Translations under genes and position numbers: made by a program
Part shown: one piece after another, positions 1 to 7,278 of the stretch
Layout: the number at the start of each line of letters is the position of its first letter
Numbering within the stretch: the stretch's first letter is position 1
Source: an uncultured Clostridia bacterium
Lineage (GTDB): Bacteria; Bacillota; Clostridia; Oscillospirales; Acutalibacteraceae
Direction of reading: 5' to 3'
DNA: 64,000 bases
Assembly: GCA_947628665.1 (NCBI GenBank)
Contig: CANRAU010000001.1
Span: 1-64,000, forward strand
The notes under the pieces: model-generated
What the model was told of the DNA's origin: nothing
Seen by the model: the letters and a program-made list of their open reading frames with translations, nothing else
The model's database searches: none

Positions 1-704
1 CGCAGGATGTGCTGGGCGAGTATGTGCGGCGCGGATGCGTGGGCGAAGCTCCCACGCTCGTGGATTTCTATAACCGTCTGCGAGCGCAGGACGACGGTGA
101 CGCCGGAGAACTTGCCCTTGCACTGGAGGCTTACGCTACGGGACGGCTCTCTACATTCGCCAAGCAGACGAATATCAACCTGAACAGCCGCGTGATTTGC
201 TTTGACATCCACCAGCTTGGTCGCTCTCTAATGAGCCTCGGTATGCTCGTGCTGTTTGATCATATTCAGCAACGCATGATCCGCTCTCGTGCTACGGGGA
301 TCACGACGTCGGTGATCAACGACGAATTTTATCTCATGCTCGACAAGCGCTTCACCTCGGATTTCTTCTTCCAAATGTGGAAGCGCGGCAGGAAGTACGA
401 TTGCGACTATTCCGGCATTACGCAGAATGTCGAGGATCTTCTGCGCAGTGAGAACGGACGTGCAATTATCAACACGTCCGAGCTGGTCGTGATGCTCAAT
501 CAATCCGCACTGGATGCGGCGCAGCTCTCGGAAATGCTCGATATTTCGCCTGTCCTGCGCGGCTATCTAAAAGACGCAAAGGAGGGTTCGGGGCTTCTCA
601 AATTCGGCGGCGAGATCGTGCCGTTCGAGAATGACATTCCGGCCAAATCGAAGATCTATGGACTGCTCACGACGAAGCCTAACGAAGCGATCTACGACGC
701 TTAG
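1..704 (+). CDS. VirB4/TraE-like conjugation ATPase, C-terminal part (5' end outside window)
   Basis: The reading frame is open from the first bases of the window, so this is the C-terminal third or so of a longer protein; the GTG at position 9 is probably internal. Visible are a Walker-B-like segment (VINDEFYLML, about residue 103 of the visible part) and the downstream SGITQN motif typical of VirB4/TraE ATPases of Gram-positive conjugative elements. These ATPases power type IV secretion of DNA at the membrane. The protein ends normally (LLTTKPNEAIYDA), but no other transfer gene follows: a hairpin and a broken transposase come next, so the element seems to end or to be decayed here. The family is fairly sure; whether the upstream part is intact is unknown. 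Confidence 0.8.
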   Translation, partial: QDVLGEYVRRGCVGEAPTLVDFYNRLRAQDDGDAGELALALEAYATGRLSTFAKQTNINLNSRVICFDIHQLGRSLMSLGMLVLFDHIQQRMIRSRATGITTSVINDEFYLMLDKRFTSDFFFQMWKRGRKYDCDYSGITQNVEDLLRSENGRAIINTSELVVMLNQSALDAAQLSEMLDISPVLRGYLKDAKEGSGLLKFGGEIVPFENDIPAKSKIYGLLTTKPNEAIYDA

Positions 705-722
705 ACCTGATGTAAATCTACA

Positions 723-750
723 GGGGACGCTTTTACGGCGTCCCCTTCTT
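723..750 (+). terminator. Hairpin after the VirB4-like gene, probable weak terminator
   Basis: GGGGACGC (723-730) pairs perfectly with GCGTCCCC (738-745) around a 7-base loop, 18 bases after the stop codon. Only a short pyrimidine run (TTCTT) follows, so termination may be weak. Confidence 0.55.
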
Positions 751-895
751 AACGAAAGCACTTGTTTTTTTCATGCAATCGTGTATACTTACCAAAAGCG
801 GAGAATCCGAGCCGCAAAGCAAGTTGGAACGCAAAAAAGCGGAAAGTCTGCGCCGCAAAGCAGACCTTAAAAAAGCGGAAATCCCTTGCCGTTAA

Positions 896-1522
896 GTGTA
901 TCTGCATGGCGATGGAGCTGCATGGATTAAGACAGGCGCGGAATGGTTCTCCGGCTGCACTTTCGTCTTAGATAGATACCATGCAAACAAAGCGTTAAAA
1001 CAATCCGTGAGCGGTATTTCCGCCGAAGATGGAAGAATGTATCAACGCCAGCTGCGCAAGGCGCTCTACAATGGCGACGAACAGGCATTCAGCGAGGTGC
1101 AGCAAGATATGCTGTATAGATACACCGATCACGCTGAAAATATTTGGAAAAACACGGAATACTTGCGAGCTAACATGGACGCGATCAGCGTGTACAGTCG
1201 GGACAGCGAAGCTTTTAACGGCGGCGCTACAGAGCCGCACGTTAGTCACAAGCTCTCGTCGAGGCTTAGCACACGCCCCATGGCGTGGAGCGAAACGACC
1301 CTAAAAAAATTCGTCCCGATCATCGCTGCGGGCGGCTGTACCTTCGAGCCCAAGGGAACGACGGCCGACGCCCGCGCGGCCAAAAATGTTTTTGGCCGCG
1401 CGAAGCCTACAAGCAAGCCATTTGCGGCCAATTCTTTAGGCGCACCAAATCCTGATTTTGCTTCCAATCTACTCGGTGGCAAGATCACACCGCTCTACAG
1501 AATCTTGAGAAACTACGTCTGA
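896..1522 (+). pseudogene. ISLre2-family transposase, 5'-truncated remnant
   Basis: About 208 residues match the C-terminal half of ISLre2 (UPF0236-type) transposases: YLHGDGAAWIK at the very start, then FVLDRYHANKALK, and later GATEPHVSHKLSSRLS followed by RPMAWS. Full family members are more than twice this length, and the frame upstream of 896 does not continue the domain; instead there is a lysine-rich stretch that ends in a stop at 893-895. The catalytic region is therefore incomplete and no start codon with a ribosome site is present. It is most likely a relic at the edge of the conjugative element represented by the VirB4 end. I could not identify terminal inverted repeats. Confidence 0.75.
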
Positions 1523-1706
1523 ATCTATGCTTTTTAAAAAGTCAAAAGAAATTAAACACCGAGTTCACAATTTTTGTACGCGCCGCACCGCCGTCGTTTC
1601 GTTGGCCGAGCCGCGTGACTTTTGGAAATGGTGTGCCGCAAAACAGGGATTTTGCCCGTTTTATTGTGTCGAATTTGTAAACTTTTGCCATCCGACAGAA
1701 ATTTAT

Positions 1707-1735
1707 TTGAAATGCGGTGCGCGGCATGGTAATAT
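1707..1735 (+). promoter_or_regulatory. Sigma-A-type promoter for the TPR membrane protein gene
   Basis: TTGAAA (1707-1712) and TAATAT (1730-1735) are separated by 17 bases and lie about 36 bases before the TTG start at 1772. Confidence 0.55.
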
Positions 1736-1771
1736 AAAAGGAAAGCAGAGAAATGACAAGGAGGGATTCCT

Positions 1772-3334
1772 TTGGACGACCGCAAAGAGCAGGAAAACGG
1801 CGTACAGCCTGAAAACGACGGCGTACAGCCCGAAAATGACGGCGTACAGTCCGAGAATGACAGTTTGCAGTCCGACGAAAACGGCGAACAAACGCTGCAC
1901 GATGAATTGGAAACGCTTGCCAAGGTGTTTCAGGAGGAACTGGATCGCGCCAAAGCTGAGGCGAAGGACGTCGCCGAAAACGGCGTACCCGATCCCGAGA
2001 TCCTGATTCAAGATTTGGAAGAAATTCCCGACGACGCGCATACGGATGGCGTGACGGAGGAAGTGATCCCGCAGGACGAGCTGTGCGAGCGCTGCAAAGA
2101 GAGGCAGCGCGGCACCAAGCAGCATCCCGATTCCCCGTATTGCGAGGAATGCGACGAACATCTGCGGCGGTATCCGTTTGAATGGCTGCATATTGTCCTT
2201 GTGTTGCTGATTTTGGGCTTCGTGTGTTATGGCGGCTATGTGTTTTCCGGCCATACCGACGCATTCGTCGCCGCCGCAAAGGCTGATCGCTATGCACGCC
2301 AAAATCTGCCCGAATCGGCGCTGGAGAATTACCTGAATGCGGAGAACGTCATGCAGAGTGCGGGCGTCAACGGCGAGATGGTCTACAGTCGGGCTTTGCT
2401 GACGCTCTATCGGTACGGCTATATCAACGCGCTGGATGAATATGCACACCAAATCAGAGGTTGGGAACTGAACCTGCCGCACTTCCGCAAGGTAAAGCAG
2501 GCGCTCGCGAGCGCCAACGCGATGATGGCCACCGCAAACGCCGCAAGTGAACTGGTTTTGACCTATGAGACGACCCCTGCGGCGGACATTCCGTATGACG
2601 AGGTACTTGCGAAGCTGGAAGCGTTAAAAACCACCCAAATCCCCGCCGAGGAATTGACCGAAGCGCAGAGTGAGGAGACGACCGGCGAAACGACCAAGGC
2701 GGCGACCGCAAACGCGCAGAACCCGATGACGTATGACGCGCCTATGGTTGCTTTCTATCAATATTATCTTGCGCTGCTTTGCGAAAAGGATATGGAGACG
2801 CAAATCGGATTTTTGGAGCAGATCCAGTCCGCCGCGCCCGAACGCATTTGGCTGTACGGCGCGCCGCTCGGCGAGCTTTACGCGAAAACGAAGCGGGATA
2901 TTGAACCGCTGTGTACCCGACTTGCAGAGGCCAATGCGCAGGACGATACCCCTGTATTGCTGCATGCGATCGCCAAGCGCATCGAGGGCGATTACGACGG
3001 CGCGATCACGCTTTGCCAGGAGCGCATCGACGCACAGAGCAACATGACTTATGAGTTGTATCGCCAGCAGAGCCTTTGCTATCTGTTGAAGGGCGACTCT
3101 GCCAAAGGCTATGAGGCCGCCAACAATGCGTACCAAAGCACCAGCCCCTCCATACAGCTTTGCAATACCTTGGCGCTTGCGGCGTCTGCAGCAGGGGAGA
3201 ATGAAGCCTACGACGAGGTAAAATCCCTGCTGGAAGGCAGTGGCTATACGGTTTCCAAAGAGGTCACGGAATATCGTGACGGGGCGCGCACCATAGAGAG
3301 CATACTTTCGGAAGGGGATTATGACCTGACATGA
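1772..3334 (+). CDS. Membrane-anchored zinc-ribbon/TPR-like protein, function unknown
   Basis: A 520-residue protein starting at TTG 1772, seven bases after a strong AAGGAGGG site. Order of parts: an acidic N-terminal tail with near-perfect 8-residue repeats (NGVQPEND type, residues about 10-34, DNA repeats of 24 bases); a four-cysteine pair of CxxC motifs (about residues 105-127), likely a zinc ribbon; one hydrophobic segment (about 138-158); then a long alanine-rich helical region resembling TPR repeats. One membrane span would place the tail and zinc ribbon on one side and the helical domain on the other. The next gene overlaps by four bases, so the two are translationally coupled and probably act together. 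I do not recognise a named family. Confidence 0.75.
   Translation: MDDRKEQENGVQPENDGVQPENDGVQSENDSLQSDENGEQTLHDELETLAKVFQEELDRAKAEAKDVAENGVPDPEILIQDLEEIPDDAHTDGVTEEVIPQDELCERCKERQRGTKQHPDSPYCEECDEHLRRYPFEWLHIVLVLLILGFVCYGGYVFSGHTDAFVAAAKADRYARQNLPESALENYLNAENVMQSAGVNGEMVYSRALLTLYRYGYINALDEYAHQIRGWELNLPHFRKVKQALASANAMMATANAASELVLTYETTPAADIPYDEVLAKLEALKTTQIPAEELTEAQSEETTGETTKAATANAQNPMTYDAPMVAFYQYYLALLCEKDMETQIGFLEQIQSAAPERIWLYGAPLGELYAKTKRDIEPLCTRLAEANAQDDTPVLLHAIAKRIEGDYDGAITLCQERIDAQSNMTYELYRQQSLCYLLKGDSAKGYEAANNAYQSTSPSIQLCNTLALAASAAGENEAYDEVKSLLEGSGYTVSKEVTEYRDGARTIESILSEGDYDLT
1799..1870 (+). repeat. In-frame 24-base tandem repeat (about three units)
   Basis: Three successive units beginning GGCGTACAGYC encode the acidic NGVQPEND-like repeats in the N-terminal tail of the TPR membrane protein. 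Units differ at a few third positions, so this is a coding minisatellite rather than a CRISPR-type array. Confidence 0.7.
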
Positions 3335-3897
3335 AAACGATATATTTGATCGTAAAATACTTCACGGTCGTCGGGACTTTCCTGCAGGCGTTTTTCGAGC
3401 ATTTCACCTGCCGCTTCTATGAGGTGCTGATCGAGGACGCCCGTTACCTGCGCGCGGACGAGCTGTGCGGCCATGTGGAGCATGAACTGATCCGCAAGCG
3501 TTCCACGGCGTTCGGCGTGAGCTTTTTCCCGTTTTTGTTCAATTTGATCGTGGGACTGGCGCTTACGTCGGTCGGCGCGGTGCATGTGTACTATCTCGGC
3601 GAATTCTTTACGTCGGGCGGCGTACCGCATTTTGTCAACTTCCTGTTCTTATGGGTCGGCATATCGGTGCTGACGAACCTGTTCCCGCAGATCGAGGACG
3701 TCTTACAGCTCAAAGATCTGATCTACGGCAAGGGCAAATCCAATTGGGCGGTCAAAATCTTTGCCGCGCCGATTTTCGGGATTTTGTACGCGGGGGCGTA
3801 TTTGCAGGCCTGCGGCGCAACGCTGCTGACGAGTATAGCATTCTCGTTCGCACTGCCGTATATACTCGCCGCCATTCTGCCGCATTTGGTCGGCTGA
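3331..3897 (+). CDS. Polytopic membrane protein, function unknown
   Basis: A 188-residue protein whose ATG overlaps the stop of the TPR membrane gene (ATGA). A soluble N-terminal part of about 55 residues is followed by roughly four hydrophobic segments (about residues 60-85, 100-118, 142-160 and 163-185). The stretch SVLTNLFPQIEDVLQ looks like a conserved loop seen in small zincin-like or M50-related membrane proteins, but no HExxH motif is present, so I do not assign protease activity. The overlap with the upstream gene suggests one complex. A strong bidirectional terminator follows, which closes a two-gene operon. Confidence 0.7.
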   Translation: MKTIYLIVKYFTVVGTFLQAFFEHFTCRFYEVLIEDARYLRADELCGHVEHELIRKRSTAFGVSFFPFLFNLIVGLALTSVGAVHVYYLGEFFTSGGVPHFVNFLFLWVGISVLTNLFPQIEDVLQLKDLIYGKGKSNWAVKIFAAPIFGILYAGAYLQACGATLLTSIAFSFALPYILAAILPHLVG

Positions 3898-3932
3898 CCG
3901 TACTCGTTTCCCGCCAATTGTTCGATCATGCA

Positions 3933-3963
3933 AAAAGCGCACCGATTTTTTCGGTGCGCTTTT
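3933..3963. terminator. Bidirectional intrinsic terminator between the membrane protein and carD
   Basis: AAAAGCGCACCGA (3933-3945) pairs perfectly with TCGGTGCGCTTTT (3951-3963) around a T5 loop. The A and T runs on both sides suit termination in both directions for these convergent genes. Confidence 0.85.
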
Positions 3964-4013
3964 GGATTTGATGTGTTTGAATGTCCATGGACAAGGTTGC
4001 CCTGCCGCCGAAA

Positions 4014-4514
4014 TCAGGCCTGCTTTTCGATCTGCCCCGTAATGAACGGGACGACCTCCTCGGGCGTGATATCCAACACGGCGGCGAATTCCTGATACAG
4101 AATATCCTCGGCTTCGGCCATGGCTCTTTCGTCCGCCTGATGGAAACGGTTTCCGCGGCTTTGCACCTCTTCCCGCTTAAAATACAGCGTCTTGATCATA
4201 CGGATGAGCTCTCTGTGGTCGCCGCGTCGCAGGATCTCCGTCTGCGCCTCCTTGCGCTGCCCGTCATTTTCGATCCAAGTGCCGATCTCGTTGGGCATTT
4301 CCCGAATCAGAGAAAACACGTCGTCCGCAGTCAGCAGACGGCGCATGGAGATTTTATCGCTGTCCACGGGGCAATATATGGTGGTGTTCGGGTCGTGTAC
4401 GGGCTGCAGAACATAATATCGGTGCGTCTCCTTACCGAATTTTCGGTCACAGATGTCTGTGATTTTGCAAACGCCCGATTGGCCGTACATGACCGTGTCG
4501 TTGACTGTATACAT
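4014..4514 (-). CDS. carD: CarD/CdnL-family transcription regulator
   Basis: A 166-residue protein with an N-terminal CarD/TRCF RNA-polymerase-interaction domain (MYTVNDTVMYGQSGVCKITD, then a conserved YYVLQP segment) and a helical C-terminal domain. CarD proteins bind the beta subunit of RNA polymerase and stabilise open promoter complexes, often at rRNA and stress genes. The frame is open for another 39 codons upstream, but the ATG at 4514 is chosen because a GGAGGG site precedes it at proper spacing and the family starts with this motif. It is monocistronic and convergent with the upstream membrane operon. Confidence 0.88.
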   Translation of the reverse strand: MYTVNDTVMYGQSGVCKITDICDRKFGKETHRYYVLQPVHDPNTTIYCPVDSDKISMRRLLTADDVFSLIREMPNEIGTWIENDGQRKEAQTEILRRGDHRELIRMIKTLYFKREEVQSRGNRFHQADERAMAEAEDILYQEFAAVLDITPEEVVPFITGQIEKQA

Positions 4515-4704
4515 TCGGAATCCCTCCGCTTTCCTATTATACGCCTTTCGGCGGCGCGGCGTAATAGGCTTTTTCACCAAAAATACGCTTGGGGGATTCG
4601 CCCGTTTCTGCGCAAAAAAGAAAAGGAACAAAATACCTGTATTTTTGCTTTACGCGCATAATCGCAGAAATCTTTCGCAAACTAAACGCGGAGGTGAACA
4701 GAAA

Positions 4705-4878
4705 ATGACAGACAAGGAATTGCTTTACGTGGAGGATGCGCTCGGGCACGAACAATATTTTCAAACCCGCTGCCAGGAGGTATTCGGCCAGCTGCAGGAC
4801 GCCGATTTGAAAATGTGCGTGCAGCAGATCACACAGAAGCACAATCAACTGTTCCAGAGCTTTTACGGCTTGCTTTAA
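4705..4878 (+). CDS. Small spore-coat-like protein (57 aa)
   Basis: A short gene starting at ATG 4705 after a GGAGGTG site. The protein (MTDKELLYVEDALGHEQYF...) is helical, hydrophilic and similar in style to the small CotF-like coat proteins that pair with a larger CotF protein; the next gene, 12 bases downstream, encodes such a protein. A role as structural coat or forespore component is inferred from that pairing. No catalytic motif is visible. Confidence 0.65.
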   Translation: MTDKELLYVEDALGHEQYFQTRCQEVFGQLQDADLKMCVQQITQKHNQLFQSFYGLL

Positions 4879-4890
4879 GGAGGGAAAATC

Positions 4891-5145
4891 ATGGATGACA
4901 AAAATTTGGTAGAAGGTATTCTGCTTTTGGAAAAGGGCGTTTGCGATTTGTATCTGCACGGTACGCTCGAATCGCCGACAGGGCATGTGCATCAAACCTT
5001 TTCCGATGCGCTGAACCAGTCGCTTTGCATACAGGATACGCTTTATGAAAAAATGGCGCAGAAGGGCTGGTATGCGCCCGAACAGGTCGAGCAGAACAAG
5101 GTCAACGGCGTAAAGCAGAAATTCTCGCCGCAGTCCGCGCAGTAA
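4891..5145 (+). CDS. CotF-like spore coat protein
   Basis: An 84-residue protein from ATG 4891, preceded by AAGGAGGG. The pattern of a helical bundle ending in YEKMAQKGWY is typical of the CotF family, structural proteins of the endospore coat; the LYLHGTLESPTGHVHQTFSDAL segment corresponds to the family's central helices. It follows the 57-residue coat-like gene closely and ends just before a terminator, so the pair forms a two-gene unit. Expression under a sporulation sigma factor is expected from the family, but I did not find a convincing sigma-E or sigma-K promoter. Confidence 0.75.
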   Translation: MDDKNLVEGILLLEKGVCDLYLHGTLESPTGHVHQTFSDALNQSLCIQDTLYEKMAQKGWYAPEQVEQNKVNGVKQKFSPQSAQ

Positions 5146-5152
5146 CGACAAA

Positions 5153-5203
5153 AGCAGAAAAAAGGACATGCTTTGCAGATTTTGCAAACACGTCCTTTTT
5201 GCT
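5153..5203. terminator. Bidirectional terminator between cotF-like gene and agrB
   Basis: AGCAGAAAAAAGGAC pairs with GTCCTTTTTGCT across an interior that also pairs (TTTGCA with TGCAAA). It lies between convergent genes and has A and T tracts on the two sides. Confidence 0.75.
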
Positions 5204-5821
5204 TTACGGTGTGTCGGGAAATTGGTTTTCAGAAGCATGTCGTTTTCGGTAGGCGTGCTGTACCGCGCCGAGGCTCACGAGCACCGCCGCCAGCCCCACG
5301 GCAAGGCCGATGGGCAGGAAAAGGGCGCGTACCCGCAGCAAAAATGCTGCTGCAAACACCGCGTCCGCCGCGAAAAGCAAAATCAGGGTTCGCTTGCGGA
5401 AGTATTTGCGTTCGCTGTGATCCAACGGCTTTTGGGGCGTGTCCAGCGGCGAAAACAGCACGATCGGCACAGTCCCGAGTACGATGGGAAGCAGGATCAG
5501 CCAATCCAAGGAAGCGCCCTGCATCCATTTCAAGACGAACAGATTGCCGAGAAGCGCTGTACACGAAAACAGCTGGCAGCGAAGCTCCGTTTTGGCATGG
5601 TAACCGCCCGCATACTGCCGCAGCGGACAAAAAACGGCAAAAAAGAGCAGCGTCTGCAGGGGAATGCGCAGCAAAAGCCCTACGATACCCGCCAGCAGGA
5701 AAAAGAACAGGTCTGAAAGTACGATGAAAAACCCGTACACATAAAGCTCGCGCTCGCCCTCGTCGATCTGTCCGCGACGAATGAGGGCGCACACGAGCTT
5801 TTCGGCTACTTTACCGAACAT
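5204..5821 (-). CDS. agrB: AgrB-like autoinducer-processing cysteine protease
   Basis: A 205-residue polytopic membrane protein of the AgrB family, which cleaves the C-terminal tail of AgrD and forms the thiolactone ring of the autoinducing peptide. The catalytic pair is visible in RQYAGGYHAKTELRC: His75 and Cys82, seven residues apart as in characterised AgrB. Four to six hydrophobic segments flank it. ATG 5821 is preferred because MFGKVAEKLVCALIRRGQI matches usual AgrB N-termini; a TTG at 5836 in frame is an alternative. The start lies inside the end of agrD, so translation is coupled to the peptide precursor. The response genes agrA and agrC are on the other strand about 0.7 kb away. Confidence 0.92.
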   Translation of the reverse strand: MFGKVAEKLVCALIRRGQIDEGERELYVYGFFIVLSDLFFFLLAGIVGLLLRIPLQTLLFFAVFCPLRQYAGGYHAKTELRCQLFSCTALLGNLFVLKWMQGASLDWLILLPIVLGTVPIVLFSPLDTPQKPLDHSERKYFRKRTLILLFAADAVFAAAFLLRVRALFLPIGLAVGLAAVLVSLGAVQHAYRKRHASENQFPDTP

Positions 5822-5966
5822 CCTTATGCTTGGCAAAGTCTTTCAGCGCAGCGGGAGCTTGCGGCTGATAGACCCAATTGCACGAGGTCTGGTTCGCATC
5901 GCGCCGCAGCGCCTTTTCGGCACGCTTTTTCATTTGCTGCGTAAGCTGTGCAGTCATGCTTTTCAT
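5811..5966 (-). CDS. agrD: AgrD-like cyclic lactone autoinducer peptide precursor (51 aa)
   Basis: A 51-residue gene from ATG 5966, with an ideal AGGAGGT site (5974-5980 on the minus strand) just upstream. The protein has a charged amphipathic N-terminal helix (MKSMTAQLTQQMKKRAEKAL), then NQTSCNWVYQPQAPAALKDF. The TSC...YQPxxPxxL pattern is the signature of clostridial cyclic lactone autoinducers: Cys29 would close a five-residue ring with Tyr33 (C-N-W-V-Y) and the acidic/proline-rich tail is removed by AgrB. The stop (5811-5813) lies beyond the start of agrB, so the two are overlapped and coupled. The gene is short enough to be missed by length filters. The exact N-terminal cleavage site cannot be told. 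Confidence 0.9.
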   Translation of the reverse strand: MKSMTAQLTQQMKKRAEKALRRDANQTSCNWVYQPQAPAALKDFAKHKDVR

Positions 5967-6125
5967 ATCGTTTACCTCCTATTTATTAAGATAAAAAAAG
6001 TGTAAGTCGAAATCGGGTCGTTCACAAGATGCTCAGTCAAAATGCAGAAAAAAGGCGAAAAAAGGCAAAAAGTTGAAGGAACACAAAGTTTTTCGGCGCT
6101 TGCAGACGGCAAAATACATAATTTC

Positions 6126-6154
6126 TTGTCATTTCCGATATAATGTGATAAAAT
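6126..6154 (+). promoter_or_regulatory. Sigma-A-type promoter for the XRE gene beside agrD
   Basis: TTGTCA (6126-6131) and TAAAAT (6149-6154) with 17 bases between, about 30 bases before the start at 6184. It lies in the intergenic region shared with the divergent agrDB genes. Confidence 0.6.
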
Positions 6155-6183
6155 ATTACAAAAATAACGGACGTGTGACCAAT

Positions 6184-6495
6184 ATGCAATCATCACAACT
6201 TGACCTCGAGCGGATGGGCATACGGCTTCGACAAAAACGCAAAGCCAAAGGGCTTCGGCAAAAAGAGTTGGCAAAGCTTGTAGAGTTGTCCGAAACGCAC
6301 ATATCGAACTTGGAGCGGGGACGGTATCTGCCGTCTCTTCCATGTCTGCTGCGCCTTTGCGACGTACTCGGCGAAACGCCCGATTATTATTTATTCGGCC
6401 TGCTTCCCCGACCGTATGCGAGCGCACCCGCTTCTATGGATGAGCGGGAAACGGCGGAACACGGCGTGCAGACGGCGCAAATCACCGAACATTGA
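6184..6495 (+). CDS. XRE-family DNA-binding regulator in the agr locus
   Basis: A 103-residue protein with an N-terminal HTH_3 domain (about residues 8-62: LRQKRKAKGLRQKELAKLV, then SETHISNLERGRYLPSL), followed by a short tail rich in acidic residues. It has no effector domain. The gene is divergent from agrDB and 72 bases upstream of agrA on the same strand, so it is well placed to repress or tune the agr promoters. The start at ATG 6184 gives the usual family N-terminus; GTG 6175 is an alternative. The ribosome site is weak. Confidence 0.82.
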   Translation: MQSSQLDLERMGIRLRQKRKAKGLRQKELAKLVELSETHISNLERGRYLPSLPCLLRLCDVLGETPDYYLFGLLPRPYASAPASMDERETAEHGVQTAQITEH

Positions 6496-6567
6496 CATCT
6501 TTCGCGTTTTGTGATACCGTATTCCCAAAGTCATGCGGAACGAAACAGCGGGTTTGGGGGTGTAGCC

Positions 6568-7275
6568 TTGAATATCCTGATTTGTGACGACGACGCGCAG
6601 TACGCCGAGGACGTTCGGCAACATGTGGAGCAATATATGCGCGAGCATTCGCTCGAGCCTTCTGTTTTCACAACGACCGATCCGAAATCCATTCTGCGGA
6701 GAAATACGGTATACGATCTCGCGTTTTTGGATATTCGTATGCAGGAGGTCAACGGTATTTCCGTTGCGCGGGAGTTAAAACGCCGCAACAATAAGGTCTT
6801 ACTGTTTTTTATTACCGCCTTTAACGGCTATCAGGATACGGCCATGGATATGCGTGCGTTTCGCTTTTTTGAAAAGCCTTTTGACCCGCAGCGCCTGTAT
6901 AACGGCTTGGATCGCGCGCTGGAATACATAGACAGGGTTTATGTCGATGTCTATGTGCGGGACGCGGACGAGCGGGTGCAAAAGCGTATTCCGATCAACG
7001 ACATTGTTTTGGTCAAAACCGAAAATCGAAAGACCTATCTGCGCACCAAAGACGCAGAATACGTGACCTACGGCTCTCTCGACGAATGGGAGGGGAAGCT
7101 GGCGACGCGCTATTTTTATCGGGTACACCAAAGCTATTTGGTCAACCTGCATTATGTAACGGAATATCAGCATACACAGCTGTATTTGCGAGACACGATC
7201 CGCGTACCTATCCCGTCACGGCGGCAGACGGAATTTCGGCAGTATTGGTTTGAGTATCTGAAAAGGAGGCGGTGA
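6568..7275 (+). CDS. agrA: AgrA-like LytTR response regulator
   Basis: A 235-residue regulator: a receiver domain at the N-terminus (acidic cluster ICDDD at residues 5-9, phospho-acceptor Asp55 in AFLDIRM, conserved Lys in FFEKPF) and a LytTR DNA-binding domain from about residue 130 (YLRTKDAEYVTYGSLDEWE, YFYRVHQSYLVNL). It starts at TTG 6568 after a GGGGGTG site; the frame is open further upstream, but the receiver fold begins exactly here. Phosphorylated by the AgrC kinase encoded three bases downstream, it should activate the agrDB promoter on the opposite strand and other targets. The arrangement fits a complete quorum-sensing circuit. Confidence 0.92.
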   Translation: MNILICDDDAQYAEDVRQHVEQYMREHSLEPSVFTTTDPKSILRRNTVYDLAFLDIRMQEVNGISVARELKRRNNKVLLFFITAFNGYQDTAMDMRAFRFFEKPFDPQRLYNGLDRALEYIDRVYVDVYVRDADERVQKRIPINDIVLVKTENRKTYLRTKDAEYVTYGSLDEWEGKLATRYFYRVHQSYLVNLHYVTEYQHTQLYLRDTIRVPIPSRRQTEFRQYWFEYLKRRR

Positions 7276-7278
7276 TCG

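Noticed and set aside
773-895. A 40-residue lysine/alanine-rich small frame before the broken transposase
   Set aside because: There is no ribosome site and the frame ends exactly where the transposase remnant begins; it looks like decayed DNA.
1799-1870. Possible CRISPR-like repeat
   Set aside because: The three 24-base units are adjacent with no spacers and keep the reading frame of the membrane protein.
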